Shown: positions 1 to 9,518, numbered from the stretch's first letter. The stretch: DNA of 64,000 nt from Betaproteobacteria bacterium (GCA_009780885.1 WQZF01000005.1:1-64000), one strand, 5' to 3'. Program-made: numbers and translations. The notes: a model not told the origin generated them from the sequence alone.

Positions 1-117
1 CTTCCGCGAGAGCACCGTCGTGATCGCCGCCGTCAGCGTCGTCTTCCCATGATCCACGTGCCCGATCGTCCCTACGTTAACGTGCGGCTTCGTCCGCTCA
101 AACTTTCCCTTCGCCAT
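1..117 (-). CDS. tuf: Elongation factor Tu, N-terminal fragment (runs off the window)
   Basis: The minus strand reads from an ATG at 117 into [20 protein letters not shown] and on to a VDHGKTT P-loop, which is the universally conserved start of EF-Tu. Only the first 39 codons are in the window. EF-Tu is the GTPase that delivers aminoacyl-tRNA to the ribosome. The gene sits 33 bp downstream of fusA in the same direction, as expected for the last gene of a str operon (rpsL-rpsG-fusA-tuf). Proteobacteria often carry two near-identical tuf genes; this would be the str-operon copy. Confidence 0.97.
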   Translation of the reverse strand, partial: MAKGKFERTKPHVNVGTIGHVDHGKTTLTAAITTVLSRK

Positions 118-150
118 GTCTACGGCTCCTTAAGCTCAAATAAATTTCAA

Positions 151-2247
151 TTACTTTCTATTGTTGATTACCGCTTCCGCAACGTTTTTCGGCGCTTCGG
201 AATAGTGCTTGAATTCCATGGAGTAAGTCGCGCGCCCCTGCGTCAGGGAACGCAGTTGCGTAGCATAGCCGAACATTTCCGCCAGCGGGACTTCTGCCTT
301 GACTGCTTTCATCCCTCCGGGAAGATCATCCATCCCCTGCACGATTCCACGGCGCCCTGAAAGGTCGCCCATGACGTTCCCCATGTAGTCTTCCGGTGTT
401 TCGACTTCTACCGCCATCATCGGTTCAAGCAGGGTCGGAGAGGCTTTTCTCATTCCGTCCTTGAATGCGGCAGAAGCCGCCATCCTGAAGGCATTCTCGT
501 TGGAATCGACGTCATGGTAGGAACCATCGAACAGGGTGAATTTGATATCCACCACCGGAAAACCCGCCAGAACACCGCTGGTAATTGCGTCCTGCAGCCC
601 CTTGTCCACTGCCGGGATGTATTCACGGGGAACCGTGCCGCCCTTGATGGCATCGACAAATTCGTAACCCTTGCCCGCCTCGTTCGGCTCGATCTTGAGC
701 CAGACATGCCCATATTGACCGCGTCCGCCCGACTGCTTGACGAATTTTCCTTCCTGTTCGATGGCCTTCTTGATGCACTCGCGATAGGCAACTTGCGGCG
801 CACCGACGTTTGCTTCCACGCTGAATTCCCGCTTCATGCGGTCTACGATGATTTCGAGGTGCAATTCGCCCATGCCCGAAATAATCGTCTGCCCGGATTC
901 CTCGTCCGTGCGCACCCGGAAGGAGGGATCTTCCTGCGCCAGACGGTTCAGCGCGATTCCCATCTTTTCCTGGTCTGCTTTCGTTTTCGGCTCAACCGCC
1001 ACGTGAATCACCGGCTCTGGGAATTCCATTCGTTCCAGAGTCACCACTGCATCGCCGTCGCACAGGGTTTCGCCGGTCGTCACTTCTTTCAATCCGACAC
1101 AAGCGGCAATATCCCCCGCCCGCACTTCCTTGATTTCTTCCCGGTTATTCGCGTGCATCTGCAATATCCGGCCAATCCGTTCCTTGCGGCCCTTGATCGG
1201 GTTATAAACCGAATCGCCGGAATTCAGAACTCCTGAATAAACACGGATAAACGTAAGCTGCCCGACATACGGATCGGTCATCAACTTGAATGCCAGGGCA
1301 GAAAACTTGGCCTCATCCGAGGCTGCACGCGCCTCCTTGGAACCATCTTCCTTTTCTCCTTCAACGGGAGGAATATCGACAGGAGACGGCAGGAAATCGA
1401 TCACCGCGTCCAGCATCCGCTGCACGCCCTTGTTGCGGAAAGCCGTACCGCAAAGCACCGGCTGAATTTCGCAATTGATCGTGCGGAGGCGGATTCCCTT
1501 GACGATCAATTCCTCGGACAATTCTCCCGTCTCGAGATATTCATTCATCAATTCTTCCGAGGCTTCGGCAGCCGCTTCGACCATTTGCTCGCGCCATTGT
1601 GTTGCTTCATCGAGCAAATTGCCCGGGATGTCGTGGTATTCGAACTTCATCCCCTGCGATTTTTCATCCCAGAAAATCGCCCTCATCCTCACCAGATCAA
1701 CCACCCCTTCAAAGGCATCTTCCGCGCCGATGGGAATCACCACCGGCACCGGGTTTGCCTTCAAGCGGGTTTTCATTTGTTCGACAACCTTGAAGAAATT
1801 CGCCCCCTGGCGGTCCATCTTGTTCACAAAGGCAAGGCGCGGCACCCTGTACTTGTTCGCCTGGCGCCAAACCGTTTCCGACTGGGGCTGCACGCCACCC
1901 ACGGCGCAATACACCATGCACGCCCCATCAAGAACGCGCATGGAGCGTTCGACTTCAATCGTGAAATCGACGTGCCCCGGGGTATCGATGATATTGATCC
2001 GATGCTCCGGATAGGTCATTTCCATGCCCTTCCAGAAGCAGGTCGTCGCCGCAGAGGTAATCGTAATTCCCCGTTCCTGCTCCTGCTCCATCCAGTCCAT
2101 GGTCGCTGCTCCGTCATGGACTTCGCCAAGCTTGTGGTTCACCCCCGTGTAAAACAGGATGCGCTCGGTAGTGGTGGTTTTGCCTGCATCGATATGGGCA
2201 CTGATGCCGATATTACGATACCGCTCGATAGGAGTTTTTCGGGCCAC
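151..2247 (-). CDS. fusA: Elongation factor G
   Basis: This 698-residue protein has the full length of bacterial EF-G, the GTPase that drives translocation of tRNA and mRNA. The G1 loop AHIDAGKTT is at residues 17-25, followed by the G3 motif DTPGH and the G4 motif NKMD. The later EF-G domains are present up to the C-terminal region [21 protein letters not shown]. The gene lies between rpsG (46 bp gap) and tuf in the str operon and should be cotranscribed with them. Nothing suggests truncation or the divergent EF-G2 type: the sequence follows the standard housekeeping form throughout. Confidence 0.99.
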   Translation of the reverse strand: MARKTPIERYRNIGISAHIDAGKTTTTERILFYTGVNHKLGEVHDGAATMDWMEQEQERGITITSAATTCFWKGMEMTYPEHRINIIDTPGHVDFTIEVERSMRVLDGACMVYCAVGGVQPQSETVWRQANKYRVPRLAFVNKMDRQGANFFKVVEQMKTRLKANPVPVVIPIGAEDAFEGVVDLVRMRAIFWDEKSQGMKFEYHDIPGNLLDEATQWREQMVEAAAEASEELMNEYLETGELSEELIVKGIRLRTINCEIQPVLCGTAFRNKGVQRMLDAVIDFLPSPVDIPPVEGEKEDGSKEARAASDEAKFSALAFKLMTDPYVGQLTFIRVYSGVLNSGDSVYNPIKGRKERIGRILQMHANNREEIKEVRAGDIAACVGLKEVTTGETLCDGDAVVTLERMEFPEPVIHVAVEPKTKADQEKMGIALNRLAQEDPSFRVRTDEESGQTIISGMGELHLEIIVDRMKREFSVEANVGAPQVAYRECIKKAIEQEGKFVKQSGGRGQYGHVWLKIEPNEAGKGYEFVDAIKGGTVPREYIPAVDKGLQDAITSGVLAGFPVVDIKFTLFDGSYHDVDSNENAFRMAASAAFKDGMRKASPTLLEPMMAVEVETPEDYMGNVMGDLSGRRGIVQGMDDLPGGMKAVKAEVPLAEMFGYATQLRSLTQGRATYSMEFKHYSEAPKNVAEAVINNRK

Positions 2248-2293
2248 GGTAATTCTTTCTTCGTCTCTTGAAGAACAAGAAGTTCTTCAGTCA

Positions 2294-2764
2294 TTAAAAA
2301 CGATAATGGGCAAAAGCCTTGTTGGCTTCTGCCATGCGGTGCACCTCGTCGCGCTTCTTGACGGCGCCGCCGCGATTTTCGGAGGCTTCGAGCATTTCCG
2401 CTGCCAGCCGCTGTCCCATTGATTTTTCGGAACGCTTCCGTGCAGACTCGCGCAGCCAGCGCATTGCCAATGCCATGCGCCGCGACGGACGCACCTCAAC
2501 CGGCACCTGATAGTTTGCCCCGCCCACGCGACGGGACTTGACCTCGACCACAGGGCGCACATTGCCGATCGCCAGGGAAAACACTTCCAGGGGATCCTTT
2601 CCGCTCTTCGTGGAAATCTGATCGAAAGCGCCATAAACAATCCGCTCGGCAACGGATTTCTTGCCACTCTGCATGATGGCATTGACAAATTTGGAAACTT
2701 CGACCGACCCGTATTTCGGATCCGGCAGAATATCTCGTTTGGGAACTTCGCGGCGACGCGGCAT
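2294..2764 (-). CDS. rpsG: 30S ribosomal protein S7
   Basis: The 156-residue product begins [20 protein letters not shown] and matches the usual length and sequence of bacterial S7. S7 nucleates assembly of the 30S head by binding 16S rRNA, and contacts mRNA and tRNA near the exit site. It lies 68 bp downstream of rpsL and upstream of fusA in the canonical str-operon order. In Escherichia coli S7 represses its own operon by binding the rpsL-rpsG intercistronic mRNA; the gap here could serve the same purpose, but I did not establish a conserved fold. Confidence 0.98.
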   Translation of the reverse strand: MPRRREVPKRDILPDPKYGSVEVSKFVNAIMQSGKKSVAERIVYGAFDQISTKSGKDPLEVFSLAIGNVRPVVEVKSRRVGGANYQVPVEVRPSRRMALAMRWLRESARKRSEKSMGQRLAAEMLEASENRGGAVKKRDEVHRMAEANKAFAHYRF

Positions 2765-2832
2765 AGCAAATTCTCCAGAGTCACACCCCGCCTGAAGAAA
2801 CTCTTTTTCTCAGGCGGGCACAAAAAACAAAA

Positions 2833-3210
2833 TCAGGCGGTTTTGGGACGCTTCGCCCCGTACTTGGAACGGGACTGCTTGCGATCCTTGACTCCCTGGG
2901 TATCCAGCGAGCCACGAACCGTGTGATAACGCACACCGGGCAAATCCTTCACACGACCGCCGCGAATCAACACGACGGAGTGCTCCTGAAGGTTGTGTCC
3001 TTCGCCCCCGATATAGGAGATCACTTCAAACCCGTTGGTCAAACGAACTTTGCACACCTTGCGCAGCGCGGAGTTCGGTTTCTTTGGCGTCGTGGTGTAG
3101 ACCCGCGTGCAGACGCCCCGCTTCTGCGGACACCGCTCCAGCGCAGGAACCTTGCTCTTGGACACCTCAGCCACTCTCGGCTTGCGCACGAGCTGATTAA
3201 TAGTCGGCAT
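2833..3210 (-). CDS. rpsL: 30S ribosomal protein S12
   Basis: A 125-residue S12, starting [12 protein letters not shown]. The [10 protein letters not shown] segment at residues 42-51 has lysine at the classical streptomycin-resistance site, so the sequence is of the sensitive type. S12 sits at the decoding centre and monitors codon-anticodon pairing. It is the first gene of the str operon here. The usual proteobacterial upstream neighbour, rpoC, is absent: the next gene upstream is an L,D-transpeptidase about 500 bp away, so the chromosome appears rearranged at this point. Confidence 0.98.
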   Translation of the reverse strand: MPTINQLVRKPRVAEVSKSKVPALERCPQKRGVCTRVYTTTPKKPNSALRKVCKVRLTNGFEVISYIGGEGHNLQEHSVVLIRGGRVKDLPGVRYHTVRGSLDTQGVKDRKQSRSKYGAKRPKTA

Positions 3211-3238
3211 ATGGTTGTTTACCTTATTTACATGCTAC

Positions 3239-3274
3239 AAAAAACCAAGGCGGAATAATCCGCCTTGGCGTTTT
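3239..3274. terminator. Bidirectional terminator-like hairpin in front of rpsL
   Basis: A perfect 9-bp stem (CCAAGGCGG at 3244-3252 and CCGCCTTGG at 3259-3267, six-base loop) has T5 following it on the minus strand and a T5 run just after the stem on the plus strand. On the minus strand it ends about 29 bases before the rpsL ATG. It may be the retained terminator of an ancestral upstream operon or an attenuator in the rpsL leader; the sequence cannot decide. Confidence 0.6.
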
Positions 3275-3416
3275 TAACCGTAGACGGCATTCAGGACGAA
3301 TGCTCCAGGGGAAAGACTGTCGATTGTATGTCAGCCAATCCTTGCAAGTCAATACGAAGCTGCCAATCCGTTGCGGCAAGTGTCTCATCCCGGCATCAAG
3401 GCAGAACCGGGCTACA

Positions 3417-3495
3417 ATTTTCTAAATTTAATTAAATAATGTTTTATTACCGTAGTGGATATTACACTAAAATTATTTAAACAAATTTAGAAAAT
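3417..3495. repeat. AT-rich palindromic repeat, copy 1 (79 bp)
   Basis: This is one of nine copies in the window of a 78-79-bp element. It starts ATTTTCTAAATTTA, ends AAATTTAGAAAAT, and has a centre related to CTACTGTAGTG. This copy reads TTACCGTAGTGG in the centre. It lies in the gap between rpsL and the L,D-transpeptidase gene and is strongly AT-rich compared with its surroundings. No ORF or consistent target-site duplication is visible. Confidence 0.9.
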
Positions 3496-3580
3496 TATTT
3501 GAACACCTGTCGAGCGCAATCCCTGCCATTCATGGCGGGGCCAGCGAGACATGGCCTAACAGGCGCCGAAGGCGCCCCGC

Positions 3581-3640
3581 ATTGTGTAGGGGCGGGTTTC
3601 AAACCCGCCCCTACACAATCCCCAACCTTCAAGGTTGGGG
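3581..3640. repeat. Two adjacent perfect palindromes (GTAGGGGCGGG type)
   Basis: Positions 3581-3599 and 3601-3619 form a perfect 19-bp inverted repeat around a single base, with the GTAGGGGCGGG / CCCGCCCCTAC core. It is followed immediately by a second perfect palindrome, CCCCAACCTT-C-AAGGTTGGGG, at 3620-3640. Neither is followed by a T-run. They belong to the GTAGGGG class of intergenic repeats seen elsewhere in the window. The rest of the 3275-3705 gap holds no gene that I can support. Confidence 0.85.
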
Positions 3641-3705
3641 TGACTCAAAAAAGAACCTGCCACATGCCTGAAGCCTGGTTCCGCAGAGGCGCGCGGCGCG
3701 GCGGT

Positions 3706-4236
3706 TTATTCAAGACATCCTCGAAAATCGTCCGCATTGTCGATCTCCACCACTGTTCCCACCGAAACGCACTCGAAGAGTTCGATCAAGTCGGAATTCT
3801 TCATGCGGATGCAGCCATGTGACCCCGCTTGTCCCACTACAATATCGTCAGGGCTGCCGTGGATGTAGATGTAGCGGCGCATCGTGTCCACCGTTCGTTG
3901 CGTACCGCAGTCTCGCTTCAAATCCCGGTTGAATCCCCATTCGCAGCCTCGCAGCCAGAGAATGCGCGTCAGTATCCAGTCGCGTTCCGGGAAGGCGTTT
4001 CCGAGTTCCGGGGTGTAGATTTCGCCGGTCGGGCGGCGGCGCACGAAGACGGTATTCACGGGCGCTCCGCTGCCGATCCTGGCGCGAATGATATGCTTGC
4101 CGCGTGGCGTGCAATAACTGCCGGATTGTTCGCCGGGCCCGTTGGCCGCAGTGGAAACGGGATAGCGGCAGAGCGGAATATCGCGCTCGTCGAGCAGCGT
4201 CAGGATTTGGCGGGCAAGCGAGATATGAATTCTCAT
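3706..4236 (-). CDS. L,D-transpeptidase (YkuD domain)
   Basis: The product (176 residues from the ATG at 4236) carries the YkuD catalytic signature HGSPDD followed by SHGCIRM, with the nucleophilic Cys at residue 142 and both conserved histidines. The family cross-links peptidoglycan at diaminopimelate or attaches lipoproteins to it. An upstream in-frame TTG at 4308 would extend the protein by 24 residues, but the added segment is unconvincing, so the ATG is preferred. No signal peptide or membrane segment is visible, which is unusual for a periplasmic enzyme; either export is non-classical or the true start lies elsewhere. It stands alone and divergently from relA. Confidence 0.85.
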   Translation of the reverse strand: MRIHISLARQILTLLDERDIPLCRYPVSTAANGPGEQSGSYCTPRGKHIIRARIGSGAPVNTVFVRRRPTGEIYTPELGNAFPERDWILTRILWLRGCEWGFNRDLKRDCGTQRTVDTMRRYIYIHGSPDDIVVGQAGSHGCIRMKNSDLIELFECVSVGTVVEIDNADDFRGCLE

Positions 4237-4368
4237 GGATTTCGCAGCGGCAGGAAGAAGCGAAGGAAGTCTGTAGCGGCTTTGGCTCAGGCTCCCGGCG
4301 AGTTTCAAATCATAGGCTAACTGGAATCAGAGAGCGCCGCAACGGCGCGGGAAGTGTTGGTCAGAATC

Positions 4369-6591
4369 ATGGTATCGGTTGTTCATTCGGTTGCGGCGCA
4401 AAGCGATCCCGAGCATTCGCTGCAAACCCTGTGCGAAGGCGTCTCCGAGGCGGAAGCCGAAGCCTTGCGCGAAGCGGCCGGCTTCGCGCGGCAGGCTTAT
4501 GCCGACCATTATCTCGGCAGCGGCGAAGGCGTCTGGCGCCATGCGCTCGGAATGGCGCTGATTCTGGTGGGCCTCAAACTCGACGCCAACAGCCGTCTGG
4601 CAGCCTTGCTGTTTGCGCTGCCGACCTTCGACGAAAACAGCCTGGACCGCGCCAGGGAACGTTTCGGCGCGGGAGTGACGCATCTGGTGGACGGCATCAC
4701 GCGGCTTTCCCGGCTGCGCCCGATCAAGCCGGGTTTCGTTGCGCCGTCGATGGAACGCGGAATCGACAATCCGCAGGAATTGAAAGCGCAGGTGGAAGTA
4801 TTGCGCAAGATGCTGCTGGCAATGGTCGAGGACATCCGGGTCGTCGTCCTGCGCCTGGCATCGCGAACACAGACCTTGCGTTTCTATGCCGAAAGCGGAG
4901 ATCCGCTGCGCACGCAGGTCGCGCGCGAAACGCTCGAACTCTATTCGCCACTGGCAAACCGGCTCGGCATCTGGGAACTGAAATGGGAACTGGAAGACCT
5001 CTCCTTCCGTTTCCTGCACCCCGACATCTATCGCCGCCTCGCCAAGGATCTCGATGAAAAGCGCAGTGAGCGCGAGCTGTTCATCGCCACGGCGATCGAG
5101 CGCGTGAAGCACGAACTGAAGCTCTCCGGTATCGGCAATGCCGAGGTATACGGACGGCCCAAGCATATCTACAGCATCTGGAACAAGATGCGCAAAAAGG
5201 ATCTCGATTTTTCCGAGGTCTACGACATCCGCGCGTTGCGCATCATCGTCGACGACATCAAAGGCTGCTACACCGCACTGGGGATCGTGCACAACCTGTG
5301 GACGCCGATTCCGAAGGAATTCGACGACTACATCGCACATCCGAAAAGCAACGACTACCGTTCGCTGCATACTGCGGTGCGCTGCACTGATGGCCGCAGC
5401 ATGGAAATCCAGATACGCACCTGGGAAATGCACCGCCATGCCGAACTCGGCGTCGCCGCGCACTGGCGCTACAAGGAAGGCAGCACGCGCGAGCCGGAAG
5501 ACAACTACGATCAAAAAATCGCGCGCCTGCGGCAGATTTTGACCTGGAAGGAAGAAGTCGCCGACGCTTCGGACTGGGTACGGCATTACCGGCAGGCGGC
5601 GCTCGACGAAACCATTTACGTCATGACGCCGCAGGGGCGCGTCGTCGACCTGCCCTACGGCGCGACGCCGGTCGATTTCGCCTATCGCGTACACACCGAC
5701 CTCGGCCATCGCTGCCGGGGCGCCAAGGTCAACGGAGCGCTGGTGCCGCTCAATACCCTGCTGGAAACGGGGCAGCGCGTCGAAATCGTCGCCGCGCGCG
5801 AAGGCGGCCCCTCGCGCGACTGGCTCAACCCGAATCTCGGCTACCTGATCAGCCACCGCAGCCGCGCCAAGGTACGCGCCTGGTTTGCCGCGCAGGCGAC
5901 GGAAACGACCCTGGCAGAAGGGCGCGCAGTTATCCACCGCGAACTCCAACGCCTCGGCCAGACCGGGATGAAGATCGAGGAACTGGCGGAAAAACTCGGT
6001 TTTCCCAAGCTTGAGGCCCTCTTTCTTTCTGCCGGACGCAACGAACTCAATCTGCGCCAACTGCAAAACGTCGTGCGCGGAGTGCCGGAGACCCACGCGG
6101 AAAGCGAATTGCCGCTGCCGCGCCGCGCCACGGCGGAGTCCGAGAAGGGCGACCAGGGAATTCTCGTCGTCGGCATCGGCAAACTCATGTCGCAACTGGC
6201 GCGCTGCTGCAAACCCGCGCCGCCGGAACCGATCCAGGGATTCGTCACGCGCGGCAAGGGCATTTCGATCCATCGCGCCGATTGCTCCAACTTTCAGCAT
6301 CTGGCCGCGCTGCACCCGGAGCGGGTGATCGAAACCGCATGGGGCCGGGAAACGGAAGGAAGCTTTCCTGTCGACATCCGCCTCGAAGCCTCCGACCGCC
6401 AGGGGCTGCTGCGCGACATCTCGGACATCTTCATGCGCGAAAAACTCAACGTCACCGCCGTCAATACCCAATCGCGGCAGGACAAGGCGTACATGAGTTT
6501 CACCATCGAAATCAGCGGCCTCAAACAGCTCGACCAGATTCTTCGCCAACTGCGCGAAGTCTCCGGCGTGCTCACCGTTGCCAGACGCTGA
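4369..6591 (+). CDS. relA: RelA-type (p)ppGpp synthetase
   Basis: A 740-residue RelA/SpoT-family protein that makes (p)ppGpp from ATP and GTP/GDP in the stringent response. In the N-terminal hydrolase domain the catalytic HD pair is replaced by a LLFALPTFD segment, as in monofunctional RelA. The synthetase domain contains KEFDDYIA, the acidic EXDD signature of RelA rather than the RXKD of bifunctional SpoT. A TGS domain (from DETIYVMTPQGRVVDLPYG), a Cys-containing zinc-finger-like domain (LARCCKPAPPEP...HRADCSNF) and a C-terminal ACT domain follow. A GTG five codons upstream (4354) is an alternative start. It is followed after 24 bp by a phosphatase gene on the same strand. Confidence 0.96.
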   Translation: MVSVVHSVAAQSDPEHSLQTLCEGVSEAEAEALREAAGFARQAYADHYLGSGEGVWRHALGMALILVGLKLDANSRLAALLFALPTFDENSLDRARERFGAGVTHLVDGITRLSRLRPIKPGFVAPSMERGIDNPQELKAQVEVLRKMLLAMVEDIRVVVLRLASRTQTLRFYAESGDPLRTQVARETLELYSPLANRLGIWELKWELEDLSFRFLHPDIYRRLAKDLDEKRSERELFIATAIERVKHELKLSGIGNAEVYGRPKHIYSIWNKMRKKDLDFSEVYDIRALRIIVDDIKGCYTALGIVHNLWTPIPKEFDDYIAHPKSNDYRSLHTAVRCTDGRSMEIQIRTWEMHRHAELGVAAHWRYKEGSTREPEDNYDQKIARLRQILTWKEEVADASDWVRHYRQAALDETIYVMTPQGRVVDLPYGATPVDFAYRVHTDLGHRCRGAKVNGALVPLNTLLETGQRVEIVAAREGGPSRDWLNPNLGYLISHRSRAKVRAWFAAQATETTLAEGRAVIHRELQRLGQTGMKIEELAEKLGFPKLEALFLSAGRNELNLRQLQNVVRGVPETHAESELPLPRRATAESEKGDQGILVVGIGKLMSQLARCCKPAPPEPIQGFVTRGKGISIHRADCSNFQHLAALHPERVIETAWGRETEGSFPVDIRLEASDRQGLLRDISDIFMREKLNVTAVNTQSRQDKAYMSFTIEISGLKQLDQILRQLREVSGVLTVARR

Positions 6592-6615
6592 AAGCCTGCG
6601 CAACCGAAATTGCCG

Positions 6616-7335
6616 ATGAATACCTTCTTCACACCTCCGGACAACGTTCCGCGCCTCTGCCTGATCCGTCACGGCGAGACCGAATGGAACGCCGCGCGGC
6701 GGATTCAGGGGCACACCGACACCGCTCTCAACGCCAAGGGTTTGCGCCAGGCCGAGGCGCTGGCAGCGCGTTTCGCCGCGCTGGCGCAACAACACCTTGC
6801 CACGCGCTTTTCGGCGATTCACAGCAGCGATCTCCTCCGCGCCCGCGACACCGCTGCCCCCATCGCGGCGGCGCTCGGATGCCCCTTGAATCTCTTGCCG
6901 CAACTGCGCGAACGTCATTACGGCGTCCTCGAAGGATTGACCTACGACGAAATCCAGGAACAATTTCCCGATGCCCACACCGCGCTGGCGCAACGCCTGC
7001 CGGAATATCTCCCGTCCGGCGGAGAAAGCCTGGCCCAGGCTTTCGCCCGCGTCAGCGCCCTTCTGGCCGGACTCTGCCTCGATCATCCCGGCGGCATCCT
7101 CATCATCGTCACCCACGGCGGCATTCTCGATCTCGTCAACCGCTTCGTCCGCCAGCGCCCCCTGAATGCTCCCCGCGATTTCCCGGTTCCAAACGCCGCG
7201 CTGAATTGGCTGCGGCGCGAAACCGATCCCCTTTCGGGCGACTGCTCCTGGAAAATCGAACACTGGGCCGAAATCGGACATCTTCCCAAATCGGCCCGCG
7301 CGCACCGGAAAGCGACTTATCCCTTTTCAAGCTGA
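6616..7335 (+). CDS. Histidine phosphatase family protein
   Basis: A 239-residue protein with the RHGE phosphohistidine motif at residues 18-21 and the second catalytic histidine in IVTHGGILDLVNRF. It therefore belongs to the phosphoglycerate mutase-like histidine phosphatase superfamily. GVLEGLTYDEIQEQFPD is typical of the GpmB/CobC-like branch, whose members dephosphorylate small metabolites, but the substrate cannot be read from sequence. The ATG at 6616 is preferred over a TTG two codons earlier. It follows relA by 24 bp and may be cotranscribed. No cobalamin genes are nearby, so CobC is not proposed. Confidence 0.9.
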   Translation: MNTFFTPPDNVPRLCLIRHGETEWNAARRIQGHTDTALNAKGLRQAEALAARFAALAQQHLATRFSAIHSSDLLRARDTAAPIAAALGCPLNLLPQLRERHYGVLEGLTYDEIQEQFPDAHTALAQRLPEYLPSGGESLAQAFARVSALLAGLCLDHPGGILIIVTHGGILDLVNRFVRQRPLNAPRDFPVPNAALNWLRRETDPLSGDCSWKIEHWAEIGHLPKSARAHRKATYPFSS

Positions 7336-7347
7336 TTCCCTATAGAT

Positions 7348-7431
7348 GCAGGATGGGTAGAGTGCAGCGAAACCCATCATTTCTCAACTTGGAATTGCGA
7401 TGGGTTTCGCTTGCGCTCACCCCATCCTACG
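7348..7431. repeat. GTAGG-type inverted repeat (copy B1)
   Basis: Arms GCAGGATGGGTAGAGTGC and a matching ...CTCACCCCATCCTAC enclose inner arms CGAAACCCATC / GATGGGTTTCG. It fills most of the gap between the phosphatase gene and the GDT1-like gene and ends 18 bp before the latter's ATG. It is one of several related elements in the window. Confidence 0.9.
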
Positions 7432-7449
7432 CCCTGTATCCACTCTGGC

Positions 7450-8013
7450 ATGTACGAATTTCTCGTTTCAATAGGCATCGTCGCGCTGGCTGAAATCGGC
7501 GACAAGACGCAACTGCTGGCCTTCGTGCTGGCGGCGCGCTTCAGGAAAACACGGCCCATCGTGCTGGGCATCCTGTGCGCCACCCTGCTGAATCACGGCC
7601 TGGCCGGAGCCGTCGGCGCGCTGGCAGCCTGGCTCATCGACGCCGGGATCCTGCGCTGGCTGCTGGGCCTCTCCTTCCTCGCCATGGCGGTATGGATCCT
7701 CGTGCCGGATTCCATCGACGAGGACGAGGAAACCGTGACGACACGTCATGGCGTGTTCGTTACGACTTTCATCTGCTTCTTCCTCGCCGAAATGGGCGAC
7801 AAGACCCAGATCGCCACCGTGGCGCTGGTAGCCCAATTCAGCACCCCCTTCCTGGTCGTGGCCGGCACGACCCTGGGAATGCTCCTCGCCGACCTTCCGG
7901 CGGTTTTCGTCGGCGAGCGCCTCGGCGAAAAACTTCCCCTCAAGGCAATCCGCATCGTAGCGGCGCTGCTCTTCGCCGCGCTTGGCGTGGCGGCGTTTTT
8001 TGTCGGGACTTAG
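7450..8013 (+). CDS. GDT1/TMEM165-family (UPF0016) cation exporter
   Basis: This 187-residue membrane protein has two copies of the family signature E-x-G-D-K-T: AEIGDKTQLL near residue 15 and AEMGDKTQIA near residue 114. They sit in two homologous three-helix halves separated by an acidic loop (DSIDEDEETV). The family exports Mn2+ or Ca2+ from the cytosol, and bacterial members protect against Mn2+ toxicity; the ion here is inferred. The ATG at 7450 is chosen because the upstream in-frame extension lies inside an intergenic repeat. No yybP-ykoY manganese riboswitch is apparent in the short leader. Confidence 0.92.
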   Translation: MYEFLVSIGIVALAEIGDKTQLLAFVLAARFRKTRPIVLGILCATLLNHGLAGAVGALAAWLIDAGILRWLLGLSFLAMAVWILVPDSIDEDEETVTTRHGVFVTTFICFFLAEMGDKTQIATVALVAQFSTPFLVVAGTTLGMLLADLPAVFVGERLGEKLPLKAIRIVAALLFAALGVAAFFVGT

Positions 8014-8065
8014 GAGTGTTTGGAGGCATGTGGCGAAACCAAACGACTGGAAAAGGAGAAACAAA

Positions 8066-9232
8066 GTGTCGCAGGACTTTGAGGCAGTGCAGCGCGCGGC
8101 GGAACAGGGGGATGCGAAAGCCCAATACAAGCTCGGATTGATGTATGACAAAGGTCGGGGTGTAACGCAGAACTATGCCGAAGCCGCAAAGTGGTTTCGC
8201 AAGGCGGCAGAACAGGGGGATGCGGCTGCCCAACATAACCTTGCATGGATGTACGAGAAAGGTCTGGGCGTAGCGCAGAACTATGCCGAAGCCGCAAAGT
8301 GGTACCAAAAGGCAGCGGAGCAAGGACACTGCGATGCCCAATACAACCTTGGAAATCTGTATGCCAATGGTCAGGGCGTATCGCAGAACTATGCGGAGGC
8401 CATGGACTGGTACACACAAGCTGCGGAACAGGGAGATGCAGCCGCAAAAACCAGCATTGGGGTTTTATACGCCGAAGGTCAGGGTGTAGCGCAGGATTAT
8501 GCCGAGGCTATGAAGTGGTACGCACAAGCAGCAGAACAGGAAGATGCGGATGCTCAATTCAATCTTGGCGTGATGTACGAACATGGTCAGAGCGTAGCCA
8601 AGGATGATGTTGAGGCTGTGAAATGGTACGAATTGGCGGCAGAACAGGGACATGTTAAAGCCCTGTTCAATCTTGGCGGAATGTACGATGAAGGTAGGGG
8701 TGTAGCGCAGGATTTTGTAGAAGCCGTGAAGTGGTACACGCAAGCGGCAGAACAAGGGGATGCGGATGCTCAAACCAGCCTTGGCGTGATGTATTCCGAA
8801 GGTCTGGGCGCAACACAGAATTTTGCCGAAGCCATGAATTGGTACACGCAAGCTGCGGAGCAGGGAAATGCGACGGCAAAAAACAACATTGGGGTTATGT
8901 ACGCCGAGGGTCAGGGTGTAGCACAGAATTATGCCGAGGCCATGAAGTGGTATACACAAGCAGCAGAACAGGGAGATGCAACCGCCCAAAGCAACATTGG
9001 GTTTATGTACGCAAAGGGACAGAGCGTAGCGCAAAACCATGCCGAAGCTGCGAAGTGGTATCAAAAGGCTGCGGAGCAAGGATACAGCGATGCCCAATAC
9101 AATCTTGGAGTGCTGTACGCCAATGGTCAGGGCGTGGCGCAGAATAATGCCGAGGCCGTAGCGTGGTACACAAAGGCGGCGGAACAAGGGCACACGGATG
9201 CACTGGAAGCCCTCATCTCCATGAAAAAGTAG
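8066..9232 (+). CDS. Sel1-repeat (TPR-like) protein
   Basis: A 388-residue protein built almost entirely of ten 36-residue Sel1-like repeats of the form AEQGDA.AQ.NLG.MY..GQGVAQNYAEA..WY..A, plus a partial eleventh. There is no signal peptide. The GTG at 8066 is chosen because AAGGAG lies seven bases upstream; the open frame extends to 7982, but that part overlaps the preceding gene. Sel1 arrays form alpha-helical solenoids that scaffold protein interactions. The partner is unknown and the neighbours give no clue. The DNA is a 108-bp tandem array with highly similar units, so recombination between units could change its length. Confidence 0.92.
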   Translation: MSQDFEAVQRAAEQGDAKAQYKLGLMYDKGRGVTQNYAEAAKWFRKAAEQGDAAAQHNLAWMYEKGLGVAQNYAEAAKWYQKAAEQGHCDAQYNLGNLYANGQGVSQNYAEAMDWYTQAAEQGDAAAKTSIGVLYAEGQGVAQDYAEAMKWYAQAAEQEDADAQFNLGVMYEHGQSVAKDDVEAVKWYELAAEQGHVKALFNLGGMYDEGRGVAQDFVEAVKWYTQAAEQGDADAQTSLGVMYSEGLGATQNFAEAMNWYTQAAEQGNATAKNNIGVMYAEGQGVAQNYAEAMKWYTQAAEQGDATAQSNIGFMYAKGQSVAQNHAEAAKWYQKAAEQGYSDAQYNLGVLYANGQGVAQNNAEAVAWYTKAAEQGHTDALEALISMKK

Positions 9233-9298
9233 CCTCCCCTGCTCCCGCTTGCGCAAAGGGCCGTAGCTTGATCCCAACGTTCGGAAGCAAGGATATGC

Positions 9299-9338
9299 TG
9301 CCATGTTGGGCTTCGCTACGCTCAGCGCCAACCTATGC
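9299..9338. repeat. ATAGGTTGGCG...CAACAT-type repeat
   Basis: On the minus strand this reads ATAGGTTGGCGCTGAGCG followed by CGAAGCCCAACAT. The same motif occurs at about 19260-19315 and 21388-21432 upstream of AT-rich elements. Here too it lies directly next to an AT-rich element (9352). The rest of the 9233-9518 gap contains no recognised gene. Confidence 0.75.
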
Positions 9339-9351
9339 GCCAGCGGATCGT

Positions 9352-9429
9352 ATTTTCTAAATTACTTAAATAATAGTCCGCTACAGTAGTGATTGCAAGC
9401 AATGAATTCTTTAGTCTAATTTAGAAAAT
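9352..9429. repeat. AT-rich palindromic repeat, copy 2 (78 bp)
   Basis: Begins ATTTTCTAAATTACTTAAAT and ends TAATTTAGAAAAT, with centre CTACAGTAGTG. It lies between the Sel1 gene and glyA, about 90 bp before the glyA start, so it could influence the glyA leader. Confidence 0.9.
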
Positions 9430-9518
9430 CATCCCCCAACCCGCCAACCCCCCGCGTGCTACAATTTCGCTCCCCTTCAGGCTTTTGGCCCGCGTTTGCG
9501 GGCCTGGAGAAACTTACG

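Noticed and set aside
4327-7305. A 992-codon open frame on the minus strand opposite relA and the phosphatase gene
   Set aside because: The plus-strand proteins are complete and clearly recognisable; the antisense frame is Arg/Ala/Gly-rich with no domain similarity, as expected for a shadow in GC-rich DNA.
8066-9232. Possible CRISPR array because of regularly spaced repeats
   Set aside because: The 108-bp periodicity is continuous coding sequence for Sel1 repeats, without spacers.
9430-9518. Glycine riboswitch upstream of glyA
   Set aside because: The leader is short and only a small CCCGC/GCGGG stem is visible; the glycine aptamer core could not be recognised.
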